Origin: Myxococcus stipitatus
Lineage (GTDB): Bacteria; Myxococcota; Myxococcia; Myxococcales; Myxococcaceae
Length of the DNA: 64,000 bases
Direction of reading: 5' to 3'
Assembly: GCF_021412625.1 (NCBI RefSeq)
Contig: NZ_JAKCFI010000008.1
Span: 388,524-452,523, forward strand
Part shown: positions 42,838-52,204 of the stretch, piece after piece
Layout: each line of letters begins with the position of its first letter
Numbering within the stretch: position 1 is the first letter of the stretch
Translations under genes and position numbers: made by a program
Notes under the pieces: generated by a model
The model's input: only the letters and a program-made list of their open reading frames with translations
Database searches by the model: none
Told to the model about the DNA's origin: nothing

Positions 42838-43767
42838 CTAGGCCTTCCTGCCCGCCGCCGTCACCTCGCGCGCCACGTCGAGGAACGCCCTGAACGCCGG
42901 AGACACCCGCGCGCGGCTGGGGAAGTAGAGGAAGAAGCCATCCCCCTGGGCGGCATACGCCTCCAGGACGAGCCGCAGCGAGCCGCGCTTGAGCTGGGGC
43001 GCGACGTCCGGCTCGAAGGCATACATCAATCCCACCCCCGCCTCCGCCAGCTCCACCATGAGGTGCAGGTCGTTGGTGATGAGCGGGCCACGCACCGGCA
43101 CCCTCCACGTGCGCGCCCCCCGCTCCAGCTCCCATTGATACAGCGCGCCCGTGGTGTGCGAGCGGATGCACAGGCAGTCGTGCGACAGCAGGTCGCGGGG
43201 ACTCTGTGGCGTGCCGCGCCGCCGGAGGTAGGAGGGCGCGCCCACCACCACGAAGCGGAAGCCCTCCGACAGGCGCAGCTGCACCATGTCCCGCTCCAGG
43301 GCCTCGGACAGCCGGATGCCCGCGTCGAGCCCCTCCGCCGCGATGTCCACCATCCGGTCCTCCACGCGCAGCTCCACCTCCACCCTCGGATACCGGGCGT
43401 GGAAGCGCGCGAGCACCGGCGCGACGACGCGGGGAACGGCGATGCTCGGAACGGTGAGCCGCACCCGGCCCGTCACCTCGCCCTCCTGGGCGGCGGCCGT
43501 GCGCAGCGCCTCCAGCGCCTGGTCCACGGAGGGCCCCGCCCCCTCCAGCAACCGCCGCCCCGCGTCGGTGAGCGACACGCTGCGGGTCGTGCGGGTCAGC
43601 AGGGGCACGCCCAGCCGCGCCTCGAGCTGACGCACCGACTGGCTGAGCGACGAGGAGGACACCCCCAGGTCCGCCGCGGCGGCCGCGAAGCTGCGGCGCC
43701 GGGCCACCGCCAGGAAGGCGTTGAGCGCATTGAGCGGGGTAAAGGCCATTGCGAAGATTTCCTTCAT
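42838..43767 (-). CDS. LysR-family regulator
   Basis: 309 residues. HTH LNALNAFLAVARRRSFAAAAADLGVSSSSLSQSVRQLEARLGVPLL, then a substrate-binding domain typical of the large DhcR/GcvA-like group (RVRLTVPSIAVPRVVAPVL, EGLDAGIRLSEALERDM). Divergent from a zinc alcohol dehydrogenase 90 bp away. CGGATTC (43776-43782) and GAATCCG (43827-43833) form an inverted pair in the gap. The start may be ATG 43749, which has AAGGA ten bases upstream. It probably controls the dehydrogenase gene. Confidence 0.9.
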   Translation of the reverse strand: MKEIFAMAFTPLNALNAFLAVARRRSFAAAAADLGVSSSSLSQSVRQLEARLGVPLLTRTTRSVSLTDAGRRLLEGAGPSVDQALEALRTAAAQEGEVTGRVRLTVPSIAVPRVVAPVLARFHARYPRVEVELRVEDRMVDIAAEGLDAGIRLSEALERDMVQLRLSEGFRFVVVGAPSYLRRRGTPQSPRDLLSHDCLCIRSHTTGALYQWELERGARTWRVPVRGPLITNDLHLMVELAEAGVGLMYAFEPDVAPQLKRGSLRLVLEAYAAQGDGFFLYFPSRARVSPAFRAFLDVAREVTAAGRKA

Positions 43768-43857
43768 GGCGTGTGCGGATTCCACTCATTTCGCGCACGG
43801 ACTCCGGGCCGCATATTCCGCCCGTCGAATCCGGTTTCATCTTCCCCTGGAGTCCCC

Positions 43858-44907
43858 ATGTCGACCGCCCGTGGCTACGCGGCCCAGTCCGCGACCTCCC
43901 CCCTTGCCCCCTTCCAGTTCGAGCGCCGGGAGCCCGGCCCGCGCGACGTCCAGCTCGAGGTCCTCTTCTGCGGCATCTGCCACTCCGACCTGCACCAGGC
44001 CCGCGACGAGTGGGGTGGCGCCCTCTTCCCCATGGTGCCCGGTCACGAAATCATCGGCCGGGTGACGCGCGCCGGCGCGGACGTGAAGAAGTTCCAGGTG
44101 GGCGACCTGGTGGGCGTCGGCTGCATGGTCGACTCCTGCCGCGACTGCCCGTCCTGCAAGGAGGGCCTGGAGCAGTACTGCACCCGGTCGCCCGTCTACA
44201 CCTACAACTCGCGCGAGCGGGACGGGAAGACGCCCACCCAGGGCGGCTACTCGGACAGCCTCGTCGTGGACCAGGACTTCGTCCTGAAGGTGCCCGCCAA
44301 CCTGGACCCCGCGCGCGCCGCGCCCCTGCTGTGCGCGGGCATCACCACCTTCTCACCCCTGCGCCACTGGAAGGTCGGCCCCGGCCAGCGCGTGGGCATC
44401 GTCGGCCTGGGCGGCCTGGGGCACATGGGCGTGAAGTTCGCGCGCGCCATGGGCGCCCACGTCATCGTCTTCAGCCACACCGACAAGAAGAAGCAGGACG
44501 CCCTGCGCCTGGGCGCCCACGAGGTCGTCGTCTCCGCCAACGCCGAGGAGATGGCCGCCCGCGCCGGCACCCTCGACTTCGTCCTCGACACCGTCTCCGC
44601 CCCCCACGACCTCAACGCCTACCTGAACCTGCTGCGCCGCGACGGCAGCCTCGTGCTCGTCGGCGTGCCGGAGAAGCCCCTCCCCGTCCAGCCCTTCTCC
44701 GTCATCGCCCAGCGCCGCAACTTCTCCGGCTCGAGCATTGGCGGAATCCGTGAAACACAAGAGATGCTTGATTTTTGCGGTAAGCATGAGGTGCTTTCCG
44801 ACGTGGAGGTCATTCCCATCCAACAGGTGAACGAGGCCTACACGCGGCTGCTCAAGGGCGACGTGAAATACCGCTTCGTCATCGACATGCGCAGCCTGAA
44901 GGAATGA
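43858..44907 (+). CDS. Zinc-containing alcohol dehydrogenase (YahK/cinnamyl type)
   Basis: 349 residues. Catalytic zinc: C in FCGICHSDLH, H/E in VPGHEIIG, and D/C near LLCAGITTFSPL. Structural zinc: the four-Cys lobe CRDCPSCKEGLEQYC. NADP loop GIVGLGGLGHMGVKFARAMGA. It also has SRERDGKTPTQGGYSDSLVVD and a C-terminal VIPIQQVNEAY, as in the YahK/AdhC group that reduces aldehydes with NADPH. Probably an aldehyde detoxifying reductase controlled by the divergent LysR. GGAG ribosome site. Confidence 0.93.
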   Translation: MSTARGYAAQSATSPLAPFQFERREPGPRDVQLEVLFCGICHSDLHQARDEWGGALFPMVPGHEIIGRVTRAGADVKKFQVGDLVGVGCMVDSCRDCPSCKEGLEQYCTRSPVYTYNSRERDGKTPTQGGYSDSLVVDQDFVLKVPANLDPARAAPLLCAGITTFSPLRHWKVGPGQRVGIVGLGGLGHMGVKFARAMGAHVIVFSHTDKKKQDALRLGAHEVVVSANAEEMAARAGTLDFVLDTVSAPHDLNAYLNLLRRDGSLVLVGVPEKPLPVQPFSVIAQRRNFSGSSIGGIRETQEMLDFCGKHEVLSDVEVIPIQQVNEAYTRLLKGDVKYRFVIDMRSLKE

Positions 44908-44915
44908 CTGACGCG

Positions 44916-44942
44916 ACGCGGCGCCCTCTGGTGGCGCCGCGT
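44916..44942 (+). terminator. Strong hairpin after the alcohol dehydrogenase
   Basis: A perfect 10-bp stem ACGCGGCGCC/GGCGCCGCGT with a 7-base loop begins 9 bp after the stop. No T-tract. Confidence 0.6.
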
Positions 44943-45036
44943 GCGCTGGCATTCATTGCCCAAGTGACGGGTACGAGACAATGCATTGCCCACCGGTACA
45001 AGTGCCTGCTCGGTGGGCGGTGCAAATTCTCATATC

Positions 45037-45327
45037 ATGACTACGACACTTGAGCATGCTGGCTACAACAAGATGACGGTGCTGTATCCCGAGGACCACG
45101 AGCTGCTGTCTCCGGGGCAGTCGGTGAAGGACCCCCAGACGGCGGCGAAGTTGCGGCTCCAGGCCAGCCTCTGGCTGAGCCGGGCTCAGCGCGAGTATCA
45201 CGACGCCATCTTCCTGCGGGATGGCACGGAGGACAGCCTGGACCGCTACGCGAGCGCGCGGGCGGAGCTGGACTCCGCGGAGGCGTGGGCCCTGCGCGTC
45301 TCCACCGCGCTCATCCAACGCGGCTGA
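45037..45327 (+). CDS. Small protein of unknown function
   Basis: 96 residues: TTTLEHAGYNKMTVLYPEDHE, then a helical AAKLRLQASLWLSRAQREYHDAIFL and SARAELDSAEAWALRVSTALIQ. No signal, membrane helix or known domain; probably a soluble helical protein. Upstream DNA is AT-richer (TTCTCATATC), suggesting its own promoter. It sits alone between the dehydrogenase and a convergent acyltransferase. Function not known. Confidence 0.6.
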   Translation: MTTTLEHAGYNKMTVLYPEDHELLSPGQSVKDPQTAAKLRLQASLWLSRAQREYHDAIFLRDGTEDSLDRYASARAELDSAEAWALRVSTALIQRG

Positions 45328-45341
45328 GACACGCCACCGAC

Positions 45342-45377
45342 GATGCGCGCGAGCGCCCTCCCGGGGCCGCGCGCATC
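45342..45377. terminator. Hairpin between convergent genes
   Basis: A perfect 10-bp stem GATGCGCGCG/CGCGCGCATC with a 16-base loop starts 14 bp after the small gene and 20 bp before the end of the acyltransferase. Likely a two-way terminator. Confidence 0.6.
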
Positions 45378-45397
45378 ACGCGTTTCAGGGCGTCATA

Positions 45398-46657
45398 TCA
45401 ACCCGCGGTGCCCGGAGAGCCGCTGGCCACGGACGCGGGAGCGGGAGCCGGCGCGGGGCGCTCGCTGTACGGGAAGTAGTCCTTGAGCTTCAGGAAGTGC
45501 TTCTCGAACAGGTTCCAGCTCACCAGCGCGAGGCCCAGCGAGAGCGACGCGGCCACCAGGTAGAACACCACCTGCATGGGGAAGTCGGAGCCGGCCACCT
45601 GTTTCAGCGGCGTCTTCAGCACCGTGCGCCGGAGGATGGCGTCCAGCGGCGAGTGCACCAGGTAGATGGCGTAGCTGTACTTGCCGTACGTGAGCAGCAC
45701 CCGATTGGATAACACGCGGTTGAGCAGGCTGCCGCGCTCCGCGGACACCACCTTGTACACGAGCAGCGTGTAGAGGATGCCCACCGCGGTGTAGCCGCCG
45801 GTGCGAATCACCGTCTTGAACGCGGGCCCCACCGGCAGGGCGATGGCCGCCGCCACCACGGGCAGCGCCAGCCAGGGCGCGTAGCGCATCCACGGGAACG
45901 CGCTCAGCCCCTTGCCCTCCGGGTGGCGCAGCGCCAGGGACAGCAGCGCGCCCAGCGCCAGCGAGTCCACGCGGCAGAACGTCACCACGTACGTGCTCTC
46001 CTCGCTCGCGCCCCACAGCGTCAGGCCCACGCGCACCAGGATGGCCAGGGCGATGGTGCCCAGACACAGCCGGATGGCGCCCCGGTACGACACCGCGGCG
46101 ATGAGGAATGGCCAGACGATGTAGAACTGCTCCTCGATGGCCAGCGACCACACCACGCCCAGGATGGGATGCGTGGTGTCCACCCAGAGCTGATAGAAGT
46201 TGGAGAGGTACAGCAGGTACCAGACGGCGCCGTCGGTGGTGATGCGCTCGTCCAGGTGCAGCCGCCCCACCAGCGGCGGCAGGACGAGGAACGAGACGGC
46301 CAGCGCCGCGTAGTACAGCGGGAAGATGCGCAGGAAGCGCCGCGCGTAGAAGTTGCGGAAGTAATACGTCTGCCCCTTCGCCTCCCACAGGATGCCGGTG
46401 ATGAGGAAGCCGGAGAGGACGAAGAACAGGTCCACGCCCGTCCAGCCCGCCCCCGCCAGCCACCACGTGGCCCTCCCCGCGACGCTCTGGTCGCTCAGGT
46501 GCGTCGTGTGGAAGAAGACGACCAACAGGACCGCGAGCCCCCGGACACCATCCAGCACGGGAAGATGGCCGTGCAGGCGCGGAGCTGGCACCGCCGGAGC
46601 ACCGGCATCCGGACGGGCGGAATGGGCAGACATGCCGAGTCTCATACCAGCATCCAT
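45398..46657 (-). CDS. Membrane O-acyltransferase (acyltransferase_3 family)
   Basis: 419 residues, about ten membrane helices. Family motifs: LDGVRGLAVLLVVFFHTTHL with the catalytic His, VDLFFVLSGFLITGILW, YARRFLRIFPLYY and VVWSLAIEEQFYIVWPFLI. These proteins transfer acetyl or other acyl groups to sugars of lipopolysaccharide, exopolysaccharide or antibiotics at the inner membrane. The acceptor is unknown. Three in-frame ATGs (46657, 46645, 46633) compete and none has a clear ribosome site. The C-terminus is an Ala/Pro-rich tail. Confidence 0.88.
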   Translation of the reverse strand: MDAGMRLGMSAHSARPDAGAPAVPAPRLHGHLPVLDGVRGLAVLLVVFFHTTHLSDQSVAGRATWWLAGAGWTGVDLFFVLSGFLITGILWEAKGQTYYFRNFYARRFLRIFPLYYAALAVSFLVLPPLVGRLHLDERITTDGAVWYLLYLSNFYQLWVDTTHPILGVVWSLAIEEQFYIVWPFLIAAVSYRGAIRLCLGTIALAILVRVGLTLWGASEESTYVVTFCRVDSLALGALLSLALRHPEGKGLSAFPWMRYAPWLALPVVAAAIALPVGPAFKTVIRTGGYTAVGILYTLLVYKVVSAERGSLLNRVLSNRVLLTYGKYSYAIYLVHSPLDAILRRTVLKTPLKQVAGSDFPMQVVFYLVAASLSLGLALVSWNLFEKHFLKLKDYFPYSERPAPAPAPASVASGSPGTAG

Positions 46658-46896
46658 TCCGGGCCAACAAGGTGCCCTCCCTCGACACAGACATCGTCCC
46701 GTGAGAGGGCGCGGTGTCACGACGGCCCCGCGACACACGTGAAGCGCACGCATGACACCACCACGCGCCCACGCGCCAGCTCCCTCGCCCTCCGACCTTG
46801 CGCGCGGCGACATCGCGCCCCTCTCCCGGTGACGGACGCGCGCCGGAAAAAGAAGGGTCGGTGAAACTTCGTGGCGACTCGTGACACGGTGGGCCC

Positions 46897-47514
46897 GTGG
46901 CCCTCCTCTCCGCCATGAAGATGGTCCTGGCAGGTGCGCCTCCATCCGACACGGATGGGGAGCGCTCGCTGCTGCGTCGAGCGCGCGCTGGGGACTCCGC
47001 GGCGTTCCGGCGGTTGTTCGAGCGGCACGCGCCGGGCGTGTGGCGCTTCCTGCGCGACCTGTTGCGTGACGAGGAGGCGGCGGACGAGGCGACCCAGGAG
47101 ACCTTCGTCCGGGCCCACGGGCGGCTGGGGGCGCTGCGCGACGAGGAGCGGGTCGGCGCGTGGCTGCTGGGCATCGCGCGGCGCGTGTACCTGGAGTCCC
47201 GGCGGGGCCGGGGCGTGCAGGTGGACGTGGACGACGAGGCGCACGCGCACGAGGTGGAGGCGGTGCTGCCCACGCCCTCTCCGGAGGACCTGCTGCTCGA
47301 CCGCGAGCTGGAAGGCCTGCTCACCCAGGCGCTGGGGACGCTGCGCGAGGAGCGACGCGCGGCGCTGCTGCTGCGCATCGACCACGGGTTGCCCTACGAG
47401 GAGATTGCGTCGGTGATGGGCTGGTCGCTCCAGAAGGTGAAGAACGAAATCCACCGCGCGCGGCTGAGCCTGCGCGAACAACTCGCGGCGCACGTGGGAG
47501 GAGGCCGGCCATGA
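46897..47514 (+). CDS. ECF-type RNA polymerase sigma factor
   Basis: 205 residues from GTG 46897 (ATG 46915 is the alternative). Region 2: FRRLFERHAPGVWRFLRDLLRDEEAADEATQETFVRAHGRL. Region 4: LRIDHGLPYEEIASVMGWSLQKVKNEIHRARLSLREQL. It overlaps the next gene, a zinc-finger anti-sigma, as ATGA, so the pair is made together and is likely autoregulated. A possible ECF -35-like GAAACTT lies about 33 bp upstream, but its -10 partner is unclear. Stimulus unknown. Confidence 0.93.
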   Translation: MALLSAMKMVLAGAPPSDTDGERSLLRRARAGDSAAFRRLFERHAPGVWRFLRDLLRDEEAADEATQETFVRAHGRLGALRDEERVGAWLLGIARRVYLESRRGRGVQVDVDDEAHAHEVEAVLPTPSPEDLLLDRELEGLLTQALGTLREERRAALLLRIDHGLPYEEIASVMGWSLQKVKNEIHRARLSLREQLAAHVGGGRP

Positions 47515-47999
47515 GCACCTGTCGGGAGAGCGAACTGGACGCGCTGCTGGCCGGGGAGCTGTCGCCCGAGGACGCCGCCCGGGTGCGCGCGCACGCGGAC
47601 GGCTGCGCCGCGTGCCGGCACGCGCTGGCCTGGTTGAGGACGGAGCGGGGGTGGATGGCCCAGCGCGCGCGCCGCATGCCCTCGCGCCCCGCGCTCGACT
47701 TCGCGGCCCTCGAGGCGCGGCTGGCGGCGAAGGCGTCCGCTCCCGCACGCCCGGAGCCGCGCGAGTCGCCGTGGCGCGGCTGGCGCACGATGTTGATGGG
47801 CGCCATGGCCACCATGGCCTGCTTCGGGCTCGGGCTGGTGCGAGGCGTTCCCGCCTCGAGCACCGAGGAGCCCTGGGGCGCGGAGGTGTTCGTCGCGACT
47901 CCGGGCGACGAGTCCTGCGAGGACGCCGCCGCCGCGCTGGAGGCCCGGGTGGGCGCGTGCCTCATCGCCTCACCCGGGCTCGTCGCGTCGCGACGCTAG
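47511..47999 (+). CDS. Zinc-finger anti-sigma factor, membrane-bound
   Basis: 162 residues. N-terminal zf-HC2 domain ESELDALLAGELSPEDAARVRAHADGCAACRHAL with the HxxxCxxC zinc triad binds the ECF sigma. A single membrane helix (TMLMGAMATMACFGLGLV) leads to a short periplasmic tail with two Cys (SCEDAAAALEARVGACL) that could sense redox or form a disulphide. Starts within the sigma stop. Expected to hold the sigma inactive until an envelope signal arrives. Short for the class. Confidence 0.88.
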   Translation: MSTCRESELDALLAGELSPEDAARVRAHADGCAACRHALAWLRTERGWMAQRARRMPSRPALDFAALEARLAAKASAPARPEPRESPWRGWRTMLMGAMATMACFGLGLVRGVPASSTEEPWGAEVFVATPGDESCEDAAAALEARVGACLIASPGLVASRR

Positions 48000-48009
48000 C
48001 CTGGCGCGC

Positions 48010-49788
48010 TCAGGGCGTCTGGCACAGCTCCTTGGCGCGCGCCACGGCCCCGTCCGCCCGCACCACGCCGAAGCCGGTCTTCTGGTCCCGGGCCCCCGGG
48101 TGGCTGGCCGTCTCCTGCAGGATGGCGCGGATCTGCGCGTTGGTGAGCTTGGGGCACGCGCTCCACGTCAGCGCGGCCACGCCCGCGACGTGCGGCGTCG
48201 CCATGGAGGTGCCCGACTCGCGCAGGTAGTCCAGCCCCGCCACCTCGATGGTCACGTCCTGGCCCACGCGCTGCTTGAGCAGGCTGGCCGAATCCATGGA
48301 GACGGACGTGGTGGGCACCCAGTAGTCGGCGGGGTCGGTGAGCGTGAAGTTGCCCGTGCCGTCGGTCGGGTCGTTGTTGCCGATGATGACGGCCTTGGCG
48401 CCGGCGCGGATGGCGTTGCGCGCCTTGTCCTGGAAGTAGATGTTCCCCCGGTCCACCAGGGCGACGAAGCCCTCGCAGGTGGCGCCCTCGCCACAGTCGG
48501 AGACGGACTCCGCCAGGCCGCAGTAGACGAGCTTGCCGGTGTACGTACCAATCTGCGTGAACTCGAGCGGCTCCGTCACGTAGCTCGCGCCCGCCACCTT
48601 GACGTCGCCATAGGGCGCCTTGCCGACGATGGTCGCGCTCAGCACGCTCACGCCCGGCCCCACCAGCGCCACCTCGTCGCCGTACTGGGAGAAGGGCGCC
48701 CACTGGCCACCGAAGTCCACCGCGCCCACCGCCACGACGCTGCTGTAGGCCGCGGGGTAGGAGACCCCCAGCACGCCCTGGTTGCCCGTGGCGGCCACCG
48801 AGAGCACGCCGGCGTCGAACGCCTCCTGGAAGGCGGTCTGCTCGGCGGTGGACCTCTCCGCGGAGCCCAGCGACAGCGAGACGATGTTCGCCTTGTTCTC
48901 CCGGCACCACTCCAGCGCGGAGATGACGTCGGAGGTGAGGCCGTTGCCTCCGGTGTCCAGCACGCGCGCCACCAGCAGCTCCACGGTGGGCGCCACGCCG
49001 GCGACGCCATCCGGGTCGTCACCGGGACGCACGTGGCCTCCCGCGCCGAGCTGCGCGGCGATGGTCGCCGCCGTGTGCGTGCCATGGCCGCCGCCCCACT
49101 CCACGACGCCGTTGGTCACCTTCTGGTCCAGCGGCTCGTCGTCGCCGTCGATGAAGTCCTTTCCTCCGACGTACGCGGCCTGCAGCTCCGGATGCCGGTC
49201 ATCCCAACCGCTGTCGACCACACAGACCCGGATGCCGGAGCCGGACGGCGCGCCGACATCCAGATTGCCATCGCCGTCCGCGTCCCAGACCTGGGGCGCG
49301 CGCACCATCTTCAGGCCATCCGTGTACTCGCCCGCGGAGCCGTGGGTGTTGGGCGTGCCGGCCAGCAGGAAGCCCGGCGGCAGGCTCGACATGCCGAGCG
49401 CCCGTACCACCCGGTCCGGCTCCACGGACAGCACGTCGGGGTCCGCGGCGAGCGCCGCCTTCGCGGCCGGAGAGACGCTGGCGGCGACGGCGTCGATGCG
49501 CGCGAAGCGCCGCTGCACCCGCGCCCCCAGCTGCCGCGCCTTCGCCGTGAAGACGTCCGCCCGGGCCAGGGCGGAGGCGGAGACGTTCGAGCGGTAGGTG
49601 ATGAGCACCCGCTCGCCCTCGTCCTGGTTCAAGGCCGCGGCGCTCCCCTGGGACAGGCCGGTGCGCGGCACGGAGACCTCCTCGGTGCCTGGACAGACCT
49701 CCTCTTCGGGCCCCTGGGGGTCGGGATCCGACCCCGAGGAGCAGGCCACCGCCCCGCCGAGCAGCCCGAGCAAGACCCAACGCTTCAT
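48010..49788 (-). CDS. Lipoprotein subtilase with PA-domain insert
   Basis: 592 residues. Signal KRWVLLGLLGGAVAC with a lipobox; an inhibitor_I9-like propeptide (VLITYRSNVSASALARADVF to DVLSVEPDRV); and the S8 triad: Asp in CVVDSGWDDRHPEL, His in GGHGTHTAATIAA, Ser in ESGTSMATPHVAGVAAL. A PA domain is inserted (GKLVYCGLAESVSDCGEGATCEGFVALVDRG..ARNAIRAGAKAVIIGNND), which usually gates substrate. An Asp/Gly-rich loop DADGDGNLD resembles a calcium site. Surface protease for digesting prey or outside protein (inference). RBS GGGAG. Confidence 0.92.
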   Translation of the reverse strand: MKRWVLLGLLGGAVACSSGSDPDPQGPEEEVCPGTEEVSVPRTGLSQGSAAALNQDEGERVLITYRSNVSASALARADVFTAKARQLGARVQRRFARIDAVAASVSPAAKAALAADPDVLSVEPDRVVRALGMSSLPPGFLLAGTPNTHGSAGEYTDGLKMVRAPQVWDADGDGNLDVGAPSGSGIRVCVVDSGWDDRHPELQAAYVGGKDFIDGDDEPLDQKVTNGVVEWGGGHGTHTAATIAAQLGAGGHVRPGDDPDGVAGVAPTVELLVARVLDTGGNGLTSDVISALEWCRENKANIVSLSLGSAERSTAEQTAFQEAFDAGVLSVAATGNQGVLGVSYPAAYSSVVAVGAVDFGGQWAPFSQYGDEVALVGPGVSVLSATIVGKAPYGDVKVAGASYVTEPLEFTQIGTYTGKLVYCGLAESVSDCGEGATCEGFVALVDRGNIYFQDKARNAIRAGAKAVIIGNNDPTDGTGNFTLTDPADYWVPTTSVSMDSASLLKQRVGQDVTIEVAGLDYLRESGTSMATPHVAGVAALTWSACPKLTNAQIRAILQETASHPGARDQKTGFGVVRADGAVARAKELCQTP

Positions 49789-49866
49789 CGTGTTTCTCCC
49801 TTGAACGAACGTCCCGGCCAACGGGTGTGTGCGGCGCGCTCTCCGGTCGATTCCGAAGACCGAGGT

Positions 49867-49892
49867 GAACGGGAAACGACCTCTTCCCGTTC
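49867..49892. promoter_or_regulatory. Perfect inverted repeat GAACGGGAA-N8-TTCCCGTTC
   Basis: A 9-bp perfect dyad lies 79 bp upstream of the subtilase start and after the glpD end. It may be an operator for the protease or a hairpin terminator of glpD. Confidence 0.5.
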
Positions 49893-50022
49893 CTGGCGCA
49901 AGTTAAGCACGCTGGCCGTTCGTCTGCTCGCGGGGCTGTCGGGCGCAGGACGGGAGACAAACGTCAAGCCACCTCGGGACGTATGCCGGGCAACGCTCCG
50001 CGTGACGCGAGCGGGCGGCCCG

Positions 50023-51717
50023 TCACGACGCGGCGCTGTCGATGCCGAAGATGCGCGACGCGTCGTCCGCATAGAGGGCGAGCTGGCGCCGCGTCTCGTC
50101 CGCGTCCCACCCCAGGAGGGGCGCCATGACCTCGGCGGCCACGCGCGCGGCGGCGCGCCCCTGGTCCCTCGTCTCGAACGCGACCTTCAAGCGACGGATG
50201 AGCAGGTCGGACAGGGTGTGGACGAACTCGTGCGTCACGCCCCACGCCGCCTCGGCGGCGCGGTAGGGCAGTCCCTCCGCGAGCGGCCGGGCGAGCGTGG
50301 GCTGCTCCCGGGTGAGCTGCCACACGCGGCGCCAGCGGGTGCCATAAGCCCGCACCAGATGGACGGCCGTCGCCGCGTCCCCCACCACCTCGCGCGCGGC
50401 GGCGAGCTCCAGCTCCATGCTCACGATGTCGCCCCCTGGCAGGGGCAGCGATTCGGTGGGTGACTTGCGGCGGGGCTGACGCAGCTGCTTCTCCACGGCG
50501 TCCACCACGTCGCGCGCCATGACGCGGTAGGTGGTGAGCTTGCCTCCGCTGATGGCGAGCACGCCCGTGGGGCTGAGGTCGAGGTGGTGTTCGCGGCTGG
50601 CGCTGCCCGCGTCGGTGTTGCCGTGGTAGCCGCTCGCGGACAGGGGGCGGATGCCGGCCCAGGCGCTCACCACGTCCTCGCGGGTCAGCTTCGCGTCCGG
50701 GAAGAAGGCGTTCGCCGACGCCAGGAGATAGGCGATGTCCTCCTCGCTGGCGCGCACCTCCGCGGGGTGGGCCCGCGTGGACGTCTCCGTCGTGCCGATG
50801 ATGGTGAAGTCGTCCGCGGGCAGGATGAACATGACGCGCCCGTCTCGCGGAGACAGCAGCGTGAGGGCGTCGCGGTTGCCCAACCGCTCGCGCGGCACCG
50901 CGAGGTGCACGCCCTTGCTGCCGCGCACCGCGTGCACGTTCCCCTCCGGGGAATCCAGTCGGCGGATCTCGTCGCTCCACGGACCGGTGGCGTTGACGAT
51001 GCAGCGCGCGCGCACGGTGATTTCCCGCCCGGAGAGGTGGTCCACCACCACCGCGCCGTTCGCGTGCCCCGCCTCGACGGTGAGCCGCCGCACGGAGGCG
51101 TGGTTGAGCACGACGGCGCCGGCCTCGGAGGCCCCCAGCGCGTTGGCGAGCGTGAGGCGCGCGTCATCCGTGGCCGCGTCGTAGTAGCGCGCGCCCCCCT
51201 TCAGCTCCTCGGTGCGCAGCCCGGGCTCGGCGTCGTGGACCTGCCGGGTGTTGAGGCGCTGGTAGCCCTTCACGTTCCGGAAGAGCGACAGCGCGTCGTA
51301 GAGCATGAGGCCCGCGTTGAGCTTCCAGCGCGGCACGCGCGAGCCCTCGTACACGGGCCACACGAAGGCCAGGGGACGCACCAGGTGGGGCGCCAGCTTC
51401 AACAGGCGCTGACGCTCGATGCTGGACTCGAAGACGAGGCCCAGGTGGCCATGCTCGAGGTAGCGCAGTCCTCCGTGGATGAGCCGCGACGAGCGGCTGG
51501 ACGTCCCGCTGGCGAAGTCCTCTCGCTCGACGAGCGCGACCTTCAACCCGCGCAGCACCGCGTCTCGCGCCGAACCCGCGCCCGTGACGCCTCCGCCGAT
51601 GACGAGCACGTCGAACGTCTCGGTGGCCAGCGCCCGCAGGCGCTCCTCTCGGGGTCGTGTCGGTGGGACATCGACTTCGGAGGCTGCCTGACGGAGCGCG
51701 GCGGATTTGGAACGCAC
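50023..51717 (-). CDS. glpD: Glycerol-3-phosphate dehydrogenase, FAD
   Basis: 564 residues. FAD motif VLVIGGGVTGAGSARDAVLRG, then SGTSSRSSRLIHGGLRYLEHGHLGLVFESS, IVNATGPWSDEIR, VHAVRGSKGVHLAVPRERL, FILPADDFTIIGTTET and GGKLTTYRVMARD, all glpD-typical. A C-terminal domain VTHEFVHTLSDLLIRRLKVAFE completes it. Feeds glycerol phosphate electrons into the quinone pool at the inner membrane. No glpK or glpF nearby. The only in-frame start before the fold is GTG 51717, without a ribosome site, so the N-terminus is uncertain. Confidence 0.93.
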   Translation of the reverse strand: MRSKSAALRQAASEVDVPPTRPREERLRALATETFDVLVIGGGVTGAGSARDAVLRGLKVALVEREDFASGTSSRSSRLIHGGLRYLEHGHLGLVFESSIERQRLLKLAPHLVRPLAFVWPVYEGSRVPRWKLNAGLMLYDALSLFRNVKGYQRLNTRQVHDAEPGLRTEELKGGARYYDAATDDARLTLANALGASEAGAVVLNHASVRRLTVEAGHANGAVVVDHLSGREITVRARCIVNATGPWSDEIRRLDSPEGNVHAVRGSKGVHLAVPRERLGNRDALTLLSPRDGRVMFILPADDFTIIGTTETSTRAHPAEVRASEEDIAYLLASANAFFPDAKLTREDVVSAWAGIRPLSASGYHGNTDAGSASREHHLDLSPTGVLAISGGKLTTYRVMARDVVDAVEKQLRQPRRKSPTESLPLPGGDIVSMELELAAAREVVGDAATAVHLVRAYGTRWRRVWQLTREQPTLARPLAEGLPYRAAEAAWGVTHEFVHTLSDLLIRRLKVAFETRDQGRAAARVAAEVMAPLLGWDADETRRQLALYADDASRIFGIDSAAS

Positions 51718-51934
51718 GCACGGATTGTAATGACGCCCCGACCGATGTGACACCCGAAAACAATGCGGCGCGTCAAGCGGTCCACAGCCCACGATTTCGA
51801 GAGGGCGCGCAAGTGGACATCGCGGAGGCGGCAGTGACGACGGGGAGGCGGAAGCCCGGGACCCGGGGGCAGGGTCCGAGGAGCCGTCCCCCCCACCTAC
51901 GCTGGCGGGCGTGCCGCGACGACACTTCGGAGGA

Positions 51935-52204
51935 CTACCGGGCAGTGCCTTCCGCGGGGAGCACGCGCGTGTGCACCAGGGGCGGGTCGTCCGGGCAGTC
52001 CGGGAGGAAGGGACACTGCACGAGCTCCGTGAGGCACACGCCGCAGCCGCAATCGACAATGGTGTCGGGCGGGCAGTTGCTCGTGGCGCGCACCTCGACG
52101 GCGTCGGGGGCGATGTCTTCCGGCGCGGTGCCTTCCTCGATCGAGGTACCGCCGCATCCGGCGATGGCGAGCAGGAGCACGCACCATTTCGGGAGGAGCT
52201 TCAT
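51935..52204 (-). CDS. Small Cys-rich lipoprotein
   Basis: 89 residues. Lipoprotein signal MKLLPKWCVLLLAIAGC, a short linker, then SNCPPDTIVDCGCGVCLTELVQCPFLPDCPDD with seven Cys in 35 residues, which should form disulphides or bind metal. RBS GAGG before ATG 52204. Divergent from the His-rich membrane protein. Function unknown; it may be an envelope metal or redox protein. Confidence 0.65.
   Translation of the reverse strand: MKLLPKWCVLLLAIAGCGGTSIEEGTAPEDIAPDAVEVRATSNCPPDTIVDCGCGVCLTELVQCPFLPDCPDDPPLVHTRVLPAEGTAR

Noticed and set aside
46860..46896. A clear ECF promoter for the sigma gene
   Set aside because: A GAAACTT-like -35 is present, but no CGTC-type -10 occurs at the correct 16-17 bp distance.
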